A model generated the notes under the pieces. The model saw nothing but the letters and a program-made list of their open reading frames with translations. It ran no database searches and was not told the DNA's origin. A program made the position numbers and the translations under genes. Shown one piece after another: positions 11,401 to 15,753 of a DNA stretch of 18,839 nucleotides. How positions within the stretch are numbered: the first letter of the stretch is position 1; every line of letters begins with the position of its first letter. Source of the DNA: JAVVEH01 sp032251435 (lineage in GTDB: Bacteria; Verrucomicrobiota; Lentisphaeria; Oligosphaerales; MVZH01). The stretch covers positions 1-18,839 of the forward strand of contig JAVVEH010000064.1 of NCBI GenBank assembly GCA_032251435.1, written 5' to 3'.

Positions 11401-12080
11401 TGAGCTATGACCTCGGGTCATATGAGCGGGCCGTCGCCCGGAAACAGGAAATTGACTTGAAAAACGCCCGGGATCTGCAGGACAAAGGCTTTAAACTGGC
11501 CCGGGAAGGTAACGCCTACGAGGCGAAACAAGCCTTGGAATGGGCCTACAATTATTCCTACGCCGACCCCGCGTTGAATGAGGACGCCCGGGTCCAGTTG
11601 AATAAACTGATGCGCGAGCAAGCCGTCGCGGGACTGGTCCAGCGGCGGGGAGGCTTCCGGAAACAGCGTGGAACGGCGAATCAAGCGGATGCCGCCCAGC
11701 CCATGGACGACACCATGAATGTTCAAGGCTTAGACGCCCAGACGGTGACCCGTCTGCAAGGGTCAATCAGTAAAGCGGACAGCGAAAATTTGGAGCATAT
11801 CACCAACCGGATCATCGAGGTCCAGGAAGCGGCCGTCGGCACCGGTGTCCAACTGGAAGTCAACATGCCCTTGCGGGGCCGCGTGATCACCTTCACCCGG
11901 CCCTTGCAAGTCACGCCCAACGCGCCTCTGCTGGTGTCTTTCACCGCCCGCGCCGCGCCTAAAGCTCCCGTCGCCGACCTGGTGACGGCCGGAGGACTGG
12001 GCGGCGCCTTGTTCGCCTTGTCACTGCTGGCGGCGTTCCTCAACCGCTGGTTGCGGAATACCCGGGCCAGCGTTTTTTAA
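5496..12080 (+). CDS. Giant duplicated multi-pass membrane protein of unknown function
   Basis: A 2194-residue protein. The ATG at 5496 is chosen because GGAG lies 6 bases upstream and it opens directly into a signal peptide (MKTLNRLIPLILLAFHPF); the frame stays open back to a TTG at 5355. Layout: residues 25-885 beta-rich extracytoplasmic; membrane segments near 895-911, 914-939, 986-1002 and 1011-1059; a Pro-rich linker about 1063-1094; a membrane segment about 1101-1120; a second beta-rich region to about 1970; a helical TPR-like stretch about 1975-2045; a final membrane segment about 2162-2182. The two beta-rich regions align with a constant offset of about 1100 residues, showing an internal tandem duplication. 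I cannot assign a family. It follows floA on the same strand and ends 5 bases before the cassette array. Confidence 0.8.
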   Translation: MKTLNRLIPLILLAFHPFTTDAAEKEPLTLSNMKVAGSIDGENITFALTFHAAVRTAPTELALIQGDAVLVPEGARLPDGASLRYDKETGTYYALFGRKVDTDVTTLFAVAPHTIDESGWREASFVTPSSGTRALEVTCDRTDLEVVFPGALKQTRSLDEQGTLKITALLGSGNPFVIRWKPRVGEMEGKLVLSCDANTVATVSAGALRLDSLYQFTVAQGKLRDLAFSVPQDVSVTQVRSPFIRDWTLAVTAAGQTLHVILNRPVTGTHPVQIIGETSLGKFPLDVNVPIIQPLEVIRASGHVSVGTDSAVQLLVTHTAGLSQIDTAAFPRLLFSQEFSRPLPKTKAFFYSHATTPYQLTISLADIIPAFDAASRLAVQIKEDNVIVTADVELDIRDTGIRNLHVLIDPALAVSGVTGAEVEDFSVLDTLDPSGARVVDIQFKQPVMGRVLLQVRAETGSSPVGVKQSLRGMVVKKAENQRGYIVLAAEKGVQLGQVDSENLRKVHTGSVPMTVPGAQFAYRFREPEWTLSVVPTVKPASVLAEAFHLLSAADGITYGSSLINYFISGSPLDEFRFRIPASCKNVEFVGRDVRRWDKQGDVWVVKLQRKVIGDFNLGVTYNQRPSTKETLSAGGVTCLDVETENGYIAITSGLNLELRGQGDDTGLVLEIKPDEIPANYRLLAKLPILKSYKYVGVPHEKQVEIIPFAQGSVLPVLIEVMQLDTNVNVNNDGKTQAVTRIQYKVKNSSGQYLNLAMPKHTAYWTVRKRDENGGSRNVVAQRNKETGMLMIPLERLRNPNAPVTIELEYGQVFGELGWFDALPLEAPRSLVQSTYSQWTVRVPDTLALKPGPGGTMLVKDESARINRRLTPIVTRLGGELSRGVAFLADTPWIPGVVVTVIILALLPVAMFKPRALVPGVLAVVFACLALMGLAAALSIHCQDFTTESLARQLSFTQALDLDSSPGACVAVKIMPAWLGLISFKAVLGWGLALVVGLGLVLFRKKSLARGLGWAAIVTAGLCLALQFPVGGIVAIHGIAWVIPALMSAFAVTVAVRVLRVPTPKPPPPHLSGEPPPTPPESMDKPEPPAPSEAYAGGAASAVTAILLAATLLFSGLNAAGMASTTTFAGYETITRDVTVRLAARKDHVQVDVTLALETISPVTIPLVDGGVVMMTPEKIAKDVEIVRQDNMLVLKVGKAGTHTFNIRFLAPLPPAEESQARGFRMPLPLALTNHVTLTVPRAGMDIAAAGAVRFTKEEIDDTTTAHAVFAPGEDLAFVWQPRSRETKREATAFFAEVSSLFRFDAGLADGRHRVLFQIAQGELKDITLTVPDGMTVTAVDGPGIGAWRYDPASRHVEIKLAEAATGTLALTISTQMTSGKLPADYQIATVTVPAAVHQRGTIGVVTTPAVYAVLGDHPPALNLNDYLRDAQSLITTTHGLEAKQVRHAFRIADPADSVALTINEVRPEIRSYEQAGFTVADDRLLYSGAFTIDIAKAGVFSLDVSLSGDYDIDSLSATEISHWDEISEDLETAKGQRVVRIHFHHKMMGPCQLSFALSKPVSELPPNIQTPRLRAAGSLKHSGQITVSSAHGIRLTVKPGEREGVSELDTSQTGVRDERTLVFKLLKPDWKLGLSAEVIEPRINLEFLHVARISEGMVRHQHYLRYRLHNAGGKFFDITVPAGALGLQISGPDIARMEEVEENSGRWRIELADKILSRPFPLTVSYETKFDSAAGMVALAPVRAADVDLQRGFVVAFSSDRVELHPDETTRETMQTADPRTVPAKFGRDDLSGAAFCFTVAGGEYDVRFQAIRHQAADLLTAEVLSTHLTTVVTDTGERITQVDMNLRGGDRRHVAVTLPTGADMWSLVVNGGAVAPSKRPDSKTRETILIPLAQTPSTELTVTIQFIYVVKTPPDWTFAAQSYQGPEFDLPLKNITWNLYVPDHWRARDFEGTLNVRERSLAATAVSLSYDLGSYERAVARKQEIDLKNARDLQDKGFKLAREGNAYEAKQALEWAYNYSYADPALNEDARVQLNKLMREQAVAGLVQRRGGFRKQRGTANQADAAQPMDDTMNVQGLDAQTVTRLQGSISKADSENLEHITNRIIEVQEAAVGTGVQLEVNMPLRGRVITFTRPLQVTPNAPLLVSFTARAAPKAPVADLVTAGGLGGALFALSLLAAFLNRWLRNTRASVF

Positions 12081-12085
12081 CGTGC

Positions 12086-12140
12086 CCTTTACAAATAGGT
12101 CTGCGGCGGTACTCCGTCCGTCAGCACCTGCTCGTTCGGC
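12086..12140 (-). repeat. attC-like site 1 (terminal), short class
   Basis: A 55-base site. On the plus strand the arms GGTCTGCGGCGG and CCGtCCGtCAGcACC pair around a TACT loop, leaving three single extrahelical bases (lower case), a hallmark of attC folding. The inverse core is GTTCGGC at 12134-12140. The outer core reads CCTTTAC, so the usual AAC/GTT is degenerate at this last site. It starts 5 bases after the stop codon of the giant gene and marks the array boundary. Confidence 0.8.
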
Positions 12141-12160
12141 CTGTCATCGTTCATTGTTTC

Positions 12161-12391
12161 CTACGCGGCGGAGCCCGTCAGGTGAAGAACCTTGGCTTCC
12201 ACCGACTCAAGTATCGAATCCCTCAAGAAGGTGCTGGCCTCAAGGATTTCAATCCCTAGCAACAAGCCGTCCTTATCGAGTTCTGCCGTGATATTGGGAC
12301 TGATCTCGACACTTCTGGCTTCCTCGCCTTCAGCTACGATCATGTGAAGGACATCGTCATCCTCGAAATAGGTCATGTGGGATTTATTCAT
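12161..12391 (-). CDS. DUF2283-family small protein
   Basis: A 76-residue acidic protein matching the DUF2283 pattern: an N-terminal strand (MTYFEDDDVLHMIV), then a body with LDKDGLLLGIEILEAS, the family's most recognisable segment. Its start overlaps the end of the DUF4258 gene by 8 bases, so the two are translationally coupled. DUF2283 and DUF4258 genes commonly occur as a pair. A toxin-antitoxin-like role has been suspected from such pairing and fits this array, but no activity can be read from the sequence. It is the last gene before the terminal attC-like site. Confidence 0.8.
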   Translation of the reverse strand: MNKSHMTYFEDDDVLHMIVAEGEEARSVEISPNITAELDKDGLLLGIEILEASTFLRDSILESVEAKVLHLTGSAA

Positions 12392-12656
12392 GTGTAAACC
12401 TCCCGGTCTTTACCCGCAGGCTGACCTGCTGGCGGGTGGTGACGTGAACCGTTACCGGAATCAAGTTCTCGCCGTCCTGTTCAAACGGTATCATAAGCAG
12501 TCGCGCGCTGCCCCCGATGCCTACAGCGATGCGCCGACCAGTGGCGGCATCATTGTAACGCTCATTGCCATGCAGTAATATATGCTCAATATCCCTCAGG
12601 TCGAAGCCTCTGAGTTCAGCACGGTATCGCATGTAATCTGTCCAGATGATTTCCAT
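12384..12656 (-). CDS. DUF4258-family small protein, putative toxin-like partner
   Basis: A 90-residue protein starting MEIIWTDYMRYRAELRGFDL, which is where DUF4258 relatives normally begin. The frame remains open to an ATG at 12719, adding 21 residues (MGRADAAHFEGEGKR...), so a longer form is possible; neither start has a strong ribosome site. The core has a helix with RGFDLRDIEHIL, then beta strands and a C-terminal PVTVHVTTRQQVSLRVKTGRF segment typical of the family. It overlaps the DUF2283 gene by 8 bases. The fold resembles RelE/BrnT-like small toxins in general layout, which is inference. Confidence 0.75.
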   Translation of the reverse strand: MEIIWTDYMRYRAELRGFDLRDIEHILLHGNERYNDAATGRRIAVGIGGSARLLMIPFEQDGENLIPVTVHVTTRQQVSLRVKTGRFTHE

Positions 12657-12755
12657 GATGTATCCATCCGTCCAGCGCTTGCCTTCACCCTCAAAATGAG
12701 CCGCGTCCGCACGGCCCATTTTGTAGGTGTGTAAGGTGTTGTTCGGCAGTCCTTG

Positions 12756-13196
12756 TCATGCAGTCTTGATCTCGATGGCGGCAGTCTTCTCTTTCTTTGA
12801 ATATGCCGTCAGTCGAAAGATGCCTGACGCACCATTCATGGTGCGGAAGGCAAAGGTGACGGGCAGTGGTGGTTCCTGAAGTTGCCAGAACGTCAAGGGG
12901 TTGGTGGGTGAACCTGGCTGCAATGCTTTGGCAATCCACGAGAAGTCCGCTTCATTCCATCGTTCATTCGGAACGATCGCCATGTTGGTCGCCACCGCGT
13001 GCAGCCACGGGGTGGCGGAGTCCAAATCGACCGAGAGGTCGTATCCATTGTCCATCAACCAAGAGAGACGCTTGGTTTCGACCCATTCGTCAATTCCATC
13101 GGGGCGCGTGAGCAGGCAGCGACCGTCAAGGTCGATGCCGTTGTCATCGGCGGCAGCGCCGAGGGAATTGACTGTGAGTTGAGTGATGTCGTTCAT
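12756..13196 (-). CDS. Hypothetical cassette protein, 146 aa
   Basis: An acidic soluble protein with no signal peptide or membrane segment. AAAGGTGAT ends 5 bases before the ATG, and the start lies only 15 bases inside the cassette that begins at the 13212-13266 site. Trp is frequent (residues about 38, 46, 64, 80, 87, 104). The C-terminal stretch with PVTFAFRTMNGASGIFRLTA recalls a short strand motif I associate with C-termini of some planctomycete and verrucomicrobial regulatory proteins, from memory and weakly. I do not recognise a family. It could be an immunity-type or antitoxin-like protein, but nothing shows this. Confidence 0.7.
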   Translation of the reverse strand: MNDITQLTVNSLGAAADDNGIDLDGRCLLTRPDGIDEWVETKRLSWLMDNGYDLSVDLDSATPWLHAVATNMAIVPNERWNEADFSWIAKALQPGSPTNPLTFWQLQEPPLPVTFAFRTMNGASGIFRLTAYSKKEKTAAIEIKTA

Positions 13197-13211
13197 ATCT
13201 TATCACCTTTT

Positions 13212-13266
13212 GGAGAACAAAAAGGTCTGCGGCGGTACTCCGTCCGCCAGCACCCGCTCGTTCGGT
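13212..13266 (-). repeat. attC-like site 2, short class
   Basis: A 55-base site nearly identical to the terminal site and to the one at 17818. Outer core GGAGAAC at 13212-13218, inverse core GTTCGGT at 13260-13266, stem GGTCTGCGGCGG / CCGtCCGcCAGcACC around TACT with three unpaired single bases. Its inverse core complements the six cassette-borne bases that follow the 13883 site, so it closes the RHH/MazF cassette. The MazF gene stops 5 bases away. Confidence 0.85.
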
Positions 13267-13271
13267 TTGGT

Positions 13272-13610
13272 CTATCGGTAATCGTCATGCAGCTGCAGGG
13301 CAGCTTTCAGCGCATCATCCAACATTATCATCTCTTCCGGCCGCAACATGCCAACGAAGTCGGTAAGCATCGATTTTGGGATGCTTACGAGCTCGTCACA
13401 GTGGACACTACAGTCGTGCTTCATCCCTTCGTCAATGCCGATTGGGACTTGCGTTGTAAGTCCTTCGTAAGCAGTGTAAACCGGAGCACAAATCACAGTT
13501 GAAAACCTGGACTCAATAAGGATCTGTCGGCTAACGACAAGAAATACGCGGAACTTGCGGGGATCCCGCGACGAGGGATGTTTTACGCGATAAAGCTCCC
13601 CGCGTCTCAC
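13272..13610 (-). CDS. MazF/PemK-family mRNA interferase toxin
   Basis: A 112-residue toxin of the MazF/PemK/CcdB-like SH3-barrel family, expected to cleave mRNA or a related RNA target. The N-terminus MRRGELYRV and the KFRVFLVVSRQ and VICAPVYTAYEG segments are typical, as is the C-terminal PKSMLTDFVGMLRPEEM. It uses a GTG start that overlaps the antitoxin stop as GTGA, so translation is coupled and the antitoxin is made first. It ends 5 bases before an attC-like site. The length is normal and the gene looks intact. Confidence 0.88.
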   Translation of the reverse strand: MRRGELYRVKHPSSRDPRKFRVFLVVSRQILIESRFSTVICAPVYTAYEGLTTQVPIGIDEGMKHDCSVHCDELVSIPKSMLTDFVGMLRPEEMIMLDDALKAALQLHDDYR

Positions 13611-13837
13611 AGAGCCACCTGATAGGCAAGCACGTCTTCGGCCTCGGCGTTTAGGTCGTCCGCATGTTCGTTGATGATCGCCAGATCGCGACGTTCCGCT
13701 TCAGTTCTAGCAAGGTTTGCCAGAAACGATCTTGCGGCCCGCTCAAGGAATTCCGACCGGCTTCTGTATTCCACATGGTGTTGGTCAATGAGCCGCAGCA
13801 CCTCTCCCGACAGTGTGATGGATGTCTTGACTTTCAT
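13607..13837 (-). CDS. Ribbon-helix-helix (CopG-type) antitoxin
   Basis: A 76-residue protein with an N-terminal RHH DNA-binding unit (KTSITLSGEVLRLID, then a helix starting RSRSEFLERAARSFLA) and an acidic Ala/Glu-rich C-terminal tail suited to wrapping a toxin. Partner of the MazF-like toxin that overlaps its stop. The ATG lies exactly 6 bases after the -10 box of its own promoter and has no Shine-Dalgarno site, so a leaderless message is likely. Autoregulation by RHH binding at this promoter is expected from the family. Confidence 0.87.
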   Translation of the reverse strand: MKVKTSITLSGEVLRLIDQHHVEYRSRSEFLERAARSFLANLARTEAERRDLAIINEHADDLNAEAEDVLAYQVAL

Positions 13838-13843
13838 ACCACT

Positions 13844-13871
13844 AAGATACTACCCGCGCCAAAAATGTCAA
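13844..13871 (-). promoter_or_regulatory. Promoter of the RHH antitoxin-MazF cassette
   Basis: On the minus strand TTGACA (13866-13871) is followed after 16 bases by TATCTT (13844-13849). The antitoxin ATG starts 6 bases later, close to the expected transcription start. The promoter lies entirely inside the cassette. Confidence 0.65.
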
Positions 13872-13882
13872 GCTTTTCATTG

Positions 13883-13941
13883 ACCGAAAAAATAGGTTAC
13901 TGGCGCGACGTAGGAGCGTCCAGTGCACCCGCTCGTTCGGC
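13883..13941 (-). repeat. attC-like site 3, variant
   Basis: A 59-base site with inverse core GTTCGGC (13935-13941) and outer core ACCGAAA (13883-13889). The interior (plus strand TACTGGCGCGACG, then CGTCCAGTGCACC) keeps a stem but differs in sequence from the short class. The inverse core matches the cassette start at 14925 (7/7). The last 14 codons and stop of the 53-aa VapC partner gene lie inside it. Confidence 0.72.
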
Positions 13942-14058
13942 CTGTTTGTCTTTGCCGCGCTGCTGTATAAACTTGACAAGCCGATGCGAGTCAAAGCCAC
14001 ATTTTTGGGCAATGCTTTTCCTGCTCTTCCAAACTGCTTCCAGTGCTTTGTCTTTCAT
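13897..14058 (-). CDS. Small antitoxin partner of VapC, 53 aa
   Basis: A short gene starting MKDKALEAVWKSRKSIAQ, then CGFDSHRLVKFIQQRGKD. It begins inside the stop codon of the PIN toxin (ATGA overlap at 14055-14058), which strongly supports translation although it is only 53 codons. This kind of short, charged, two-helix protein with a xxCGFDxxxL motif is often encoded directly after VapC-like PIN toxins and is annotated as the antitoxin, so the pair has reversed (toxin first) order. The C-terminal residues from AERAGALD onward are encoded within the attC-like site, so the natural C-terminus may have changed when the cassette formed. Confidence 0.68.
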   Translation of the reverse strand: MKDKALEAVWKSRKSIAQKCGFDSHRLVKFIQQRGKDKQAERAGALDAPTSRQ

Positions 14059-14534
14059 GATCTGTCCTCGCCGCATAATTCCATAGGGGTAATCAGAGAT
14101 GGTACGAACAAGCCTAGATGTCCATTGATGATACGGATGTGTTCATATTTGTTGGCGTTGGCAATATGGCGGCAATTCCAGGTGAGAAGAAAATCGCATT
14201 TATGGAAGGCGGCCAAAGCCAGATGCAACGCGTCCCCGAGACGATCTCTGGGCATGAGGTGATTGTCGAGATAGACATCGATGACATCGGCGATCTCGTC
14301 GGGGACTCCCAGGAGAGGGATTTCCGAAATCAATTCAAGCGCCTTTTCCCGAGAGTCGAAATCCCCTTCTTCAAGTTCGGCCACCACAGCCTCACTGGTT
14401 GCCATCCGGTAGAGATGCCGGTAGCTTTTCCACCACTCGCGGGTCCAGTTTTTTCTGGCAACCATTTCCGGCTCGGTGCGCACCTCGTAATAAAAGCTGG
14501 GAATGGTCGTTTCAATGTAGACCAATGGTTTCAT
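14055..14534 (-). CDS. PIN-domain ribonuclease toxin (VapC-like)
   Basis: A 159-residue PIN-domain protein. It starts MKPLVYIETTIPSFYYE, a subgroup where the first acidic residue is Glu8 rather than Asp. Other metal-site candidates are Glu53 in VVAELEEG, Asp101 in RLGDALHLALA and Asp114, followed by LLTWNCRHIANA, which is typical of the family. PIN toxins cleave tRNA, rRNA or mRNA. The gene has its own promoter with the -10 box 6 bases before the ATG. The partner antitoxin overlaps its stop codon. The upstream neighbour in the same cassette is the FAIM-like gene. Confidence 0.85.
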   Translation of the reverse strand: MKPLVYIETTIPSFYYEVRTEPEMVARKNWTREWWKSYRHLYRMATSEAVVAELEEGDFDSREKALELISEIPLLGVPDEIADVIDVYLDNHLMPRDRLGDALHLALAAFHKCDFLLTWNCRHIANANKYEHIRIINGHLGLFVPSLITPMELCGEDRS

Positions 14535-14540
14535 CCCACT

Positions 14541-14568
14541 AATTTACAAGGCTGAGCCGGGATAGCAA
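14541..14568 (-). promoter_or_regulatory. Predicted promoter of the VapC-like gene
   Basis: On the minus strand TTGCTA (14563-14568), a 16-base spacer, then TAAATT (14541-14546), with the ATG 6 bases later. Each box matches consensus at 4 of 6 positions, so it is weaker than the other two antitoxin promoters, but the -10 to ATG distance is identical. Confidence 0.45.
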
Positions 14569-14587
14569 GTTTGAGATGTGGACTTGC

Positions 14588-14660
14588 TTGCCGCACAAAA
14601 TGGCGTGCCAATCCGGTGAAGCGGCGGCGGAACCAGAGTCGGCACCAACACGTGCGGCAA
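14588..14660. repeat. Long dyad between FAIM-like and VapC genes
   Basis: Perfect 9-base outer arms (TTGCCGCAC / GTGCGGCAA) and an inner 5-base pair of arms (GTGCC 14605-14609 / GGCAC 14641-14645). It lies directly after the FAIM-like stop codon. The overall size resembles an attC site, but no AAC/GTT core lies at the ends and there is no U-run. It may be a decayed cassette site or an RNA structure separating the two genes. Confidence 0.45.
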
Positions 14661-14662
14661 TT

Positions 14663-14911
14663 TCATTGGAGCTTGCCGTCAATCCACAGTTCATACTCAT
14701 AATGCCAAGTGCGAAACAAGCATCGGACAATCGTTGGCTTGCCGCCCAACTCAAAGCGATGCTCGAAACCTGTGTCCCACAAACAAAACGGCCGACAGAA
14801 GATCTCCTCGCCATCGATTAGAATCCTTGCCTTCCCAGAAAACAGCCACCAGTGTTCAATCCGCACCGTATGTGCCGGTGAACCGGCAATTTTCCACTCT
14901 TTAATTTTCAT
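14663..14911 (-). CDS. Small FAIM-domain-like protein, 82 aa
   Basis: AGGAGG lies 7 bases before the ATG, and the start is only 14 bases into the cassette. The protein follows, from memory, the pattern of the N-terminal beta-sandwich of eukaryotic Fas apoptotic inhibitory molecule (FAIM1). It has HTVRIEHWWLFSGKARILIDGEE against FAIM's HKIEFEH...SGKRVVYVDGKEE, then a Trp-containing strand, FELGG, and a closing YEYELWIDGK against YEYTLEINGK. The match runs in order over about 65 residues with conserved spacing, so a shared fold is plausible. There is no signal peptide. Function in bacteria is unknown; FAIM1 has been linked to protection from protein aggregation in animals. It could also be an unrelated beta protein. 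Confidence 0.6.
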   Translation of the reverse strand: MKIKEWKIAGSPAHTVRIEHWWLFSGKARILIDGEEIFCRPFCLWDTGFEHRFELGGKPTIVRCLFRTWHYEYELWIDGKLQ

Positions 14912-14924
14912 TTCTGACCCTCCT

Positions 14925-14994
14925 GCCGAACGTGCCGGTGTGGGGCTGCCAATGAGCGGAGCGAATGCCAGTCCCTACCACTTTCATGTTCGAA
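14925..14994 (-). repeat. attC-like site 4, long class
   Basis: A 70-base site with outer core GCCGAAC (14925-14931) and inverse core GTTCGAA (14988-14994). Plus-strand arms GGGGCTG and CAGTCCC flank a central loop containing AATGAGCGGAGCGAA, shared with the sites at 18398 and 18760. The BrnA gene stops 6 bases away. The outer core matches the inverse core at 13935 (7/7). Confidence 0.8.
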
Positions 14995-15000
14995 AAAACC

Positions 15001-15201
15001 TTAGCTGGCGACTTCAACCAACTTCATGTCCGTTTTGAGAAGGCGGTTGACAACAGAAGAAATGTCGGAATCATTCTTGACGGCGATATTCTGAATAAAA
15101 GTCAAAACTTCTTCATCAAGATAAATGGGGAGATTAAGCTTGACATCAGGGCGAAAAAACTTACCTCTTTCCGCCTCTGAAAAATCATATTCTTTTTTCA
15201 T
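15001..15201 (-). CDS. brnA: BrnA-family antitoxin
   Basis: A 66-residue protein beginning MKKEYDFSEAERGKFFRPD, the usual BrnA opening, then an RHH-type DNA-binding region (LNLPIYLDEEVLTFIQNIA, then SDISSVVNRLLKTDM). BrnA neutralises the BrnT ribonuclease and represses the operon. Its ATG overlaps the end of the BrnT-like frame (ATGA at 15198-15201), the standard BrnT-BrnA arrangement. The gene looks intact, whereas its toxin partner does not. Confidence 0.8.
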   Translation of the reverse strand: MKKEYDFSEAERGKFFRPDVKLNLPIYLDEEVLTFIQNIAVKNDSDISSVVNRLLKTDMKLVEVAS

Positions 15202-15476
15202 GAGCTTTGGTACCTTTGGGATTCATGCTTAGTGGCTTTACGGCTGGAAATCAAACGAATGACCGCTGATTCTGATGTTTCTTCCCGGAATGTATGGCAA
15301 ACGACAAGTAATTTTCCAGACGAGGAAAGACCAAGGGTAATCCAGCGGTCTTCACCGGCGGAGGTACGACATCCGGTGCATTTGTTTGGTATGCGATTTT
15401 TCTTGATCAACCGGGGGCACCGGCTGCAACAAACACCCTGGACCGTTCGCGTCCCCGCGAACATCCGTCTTGCCAA
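15198..15476 (-). pseudogene. brnT: BrnT toxin remnant lacking its N-terminal half
   Basis: Residues encoded from about 15353 to 15198 (EDRWITLGLSSSGKLLVV, HTFREE, then IRLISSRKATKHESQRY) match the C-terminal half of BrnT well. The expected N-terminal half (usually starting with an FEWD-type motif and KHGVSFEEA) is missing. The 41 codons upstream in this frame are Cys/Arg-rich and unlike any BrnT. A neighbouring frame contains MRRRFDWQDG near 15497, which may be a scrambled trace of the start. The toxin is therefore probably inactive, leaving BrnA as an orphan antitoxin. Bases 15477-15663 upstream hold no gene that I can support. Confidence 0.6.
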
Positions 15477-15663
15477 TCAAACCGCCTTCTCATGGTCGAA
15501 ACGTTTCGGTCAACTGGCCAGTCAACGTTGTTCCACCAGCCGACGCAATGCGGCCAATTCACACGGATGCATCCGGGACGGATGCGCTCCAAAACGCGTC
15601 CGGCAACCGACCCGTACTGATTGATCCAGGCTGCGGAATCCGCAAAACATCCGTCATCCTCTG

Positions 15664-15753
15664 ATGACGACAGGGTCTGCTGCGCAGTGCCGACGGGCAG
15701 CGACGACAGGAGCGCCCGGCGGTGCTGCGTCAGTCAGCAGCCAATGGTTAGCT
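15664..15753 (-). repeat. attC-like site 5, long and degenerate
   Basis: The inverse core GTTAGCT (15747-15753) complements the cassette start at 17818 at 6/7 and overlaps the endonuclease stop codon. Minus-strand AACCATTGGCTGCT resembles the same end of the 18760 and 18398 sites. The interior pairs CTGCTG...GCTGCG.CCG.CGGGC with GCCCGtCGGCACTGCG...CAGCAG. The outer core is not recognisable (GTCGTCATC where GTT would be expected), so this site may be one-sided or damaged. Confidence 0.6.

Noticed and set aside
14118..14555. 145-codon plus-strand frame opposite the PIN toxin
   Set aside because: Antisense shadow; the minus-strand PIN motifs and partner overlap are convincing.
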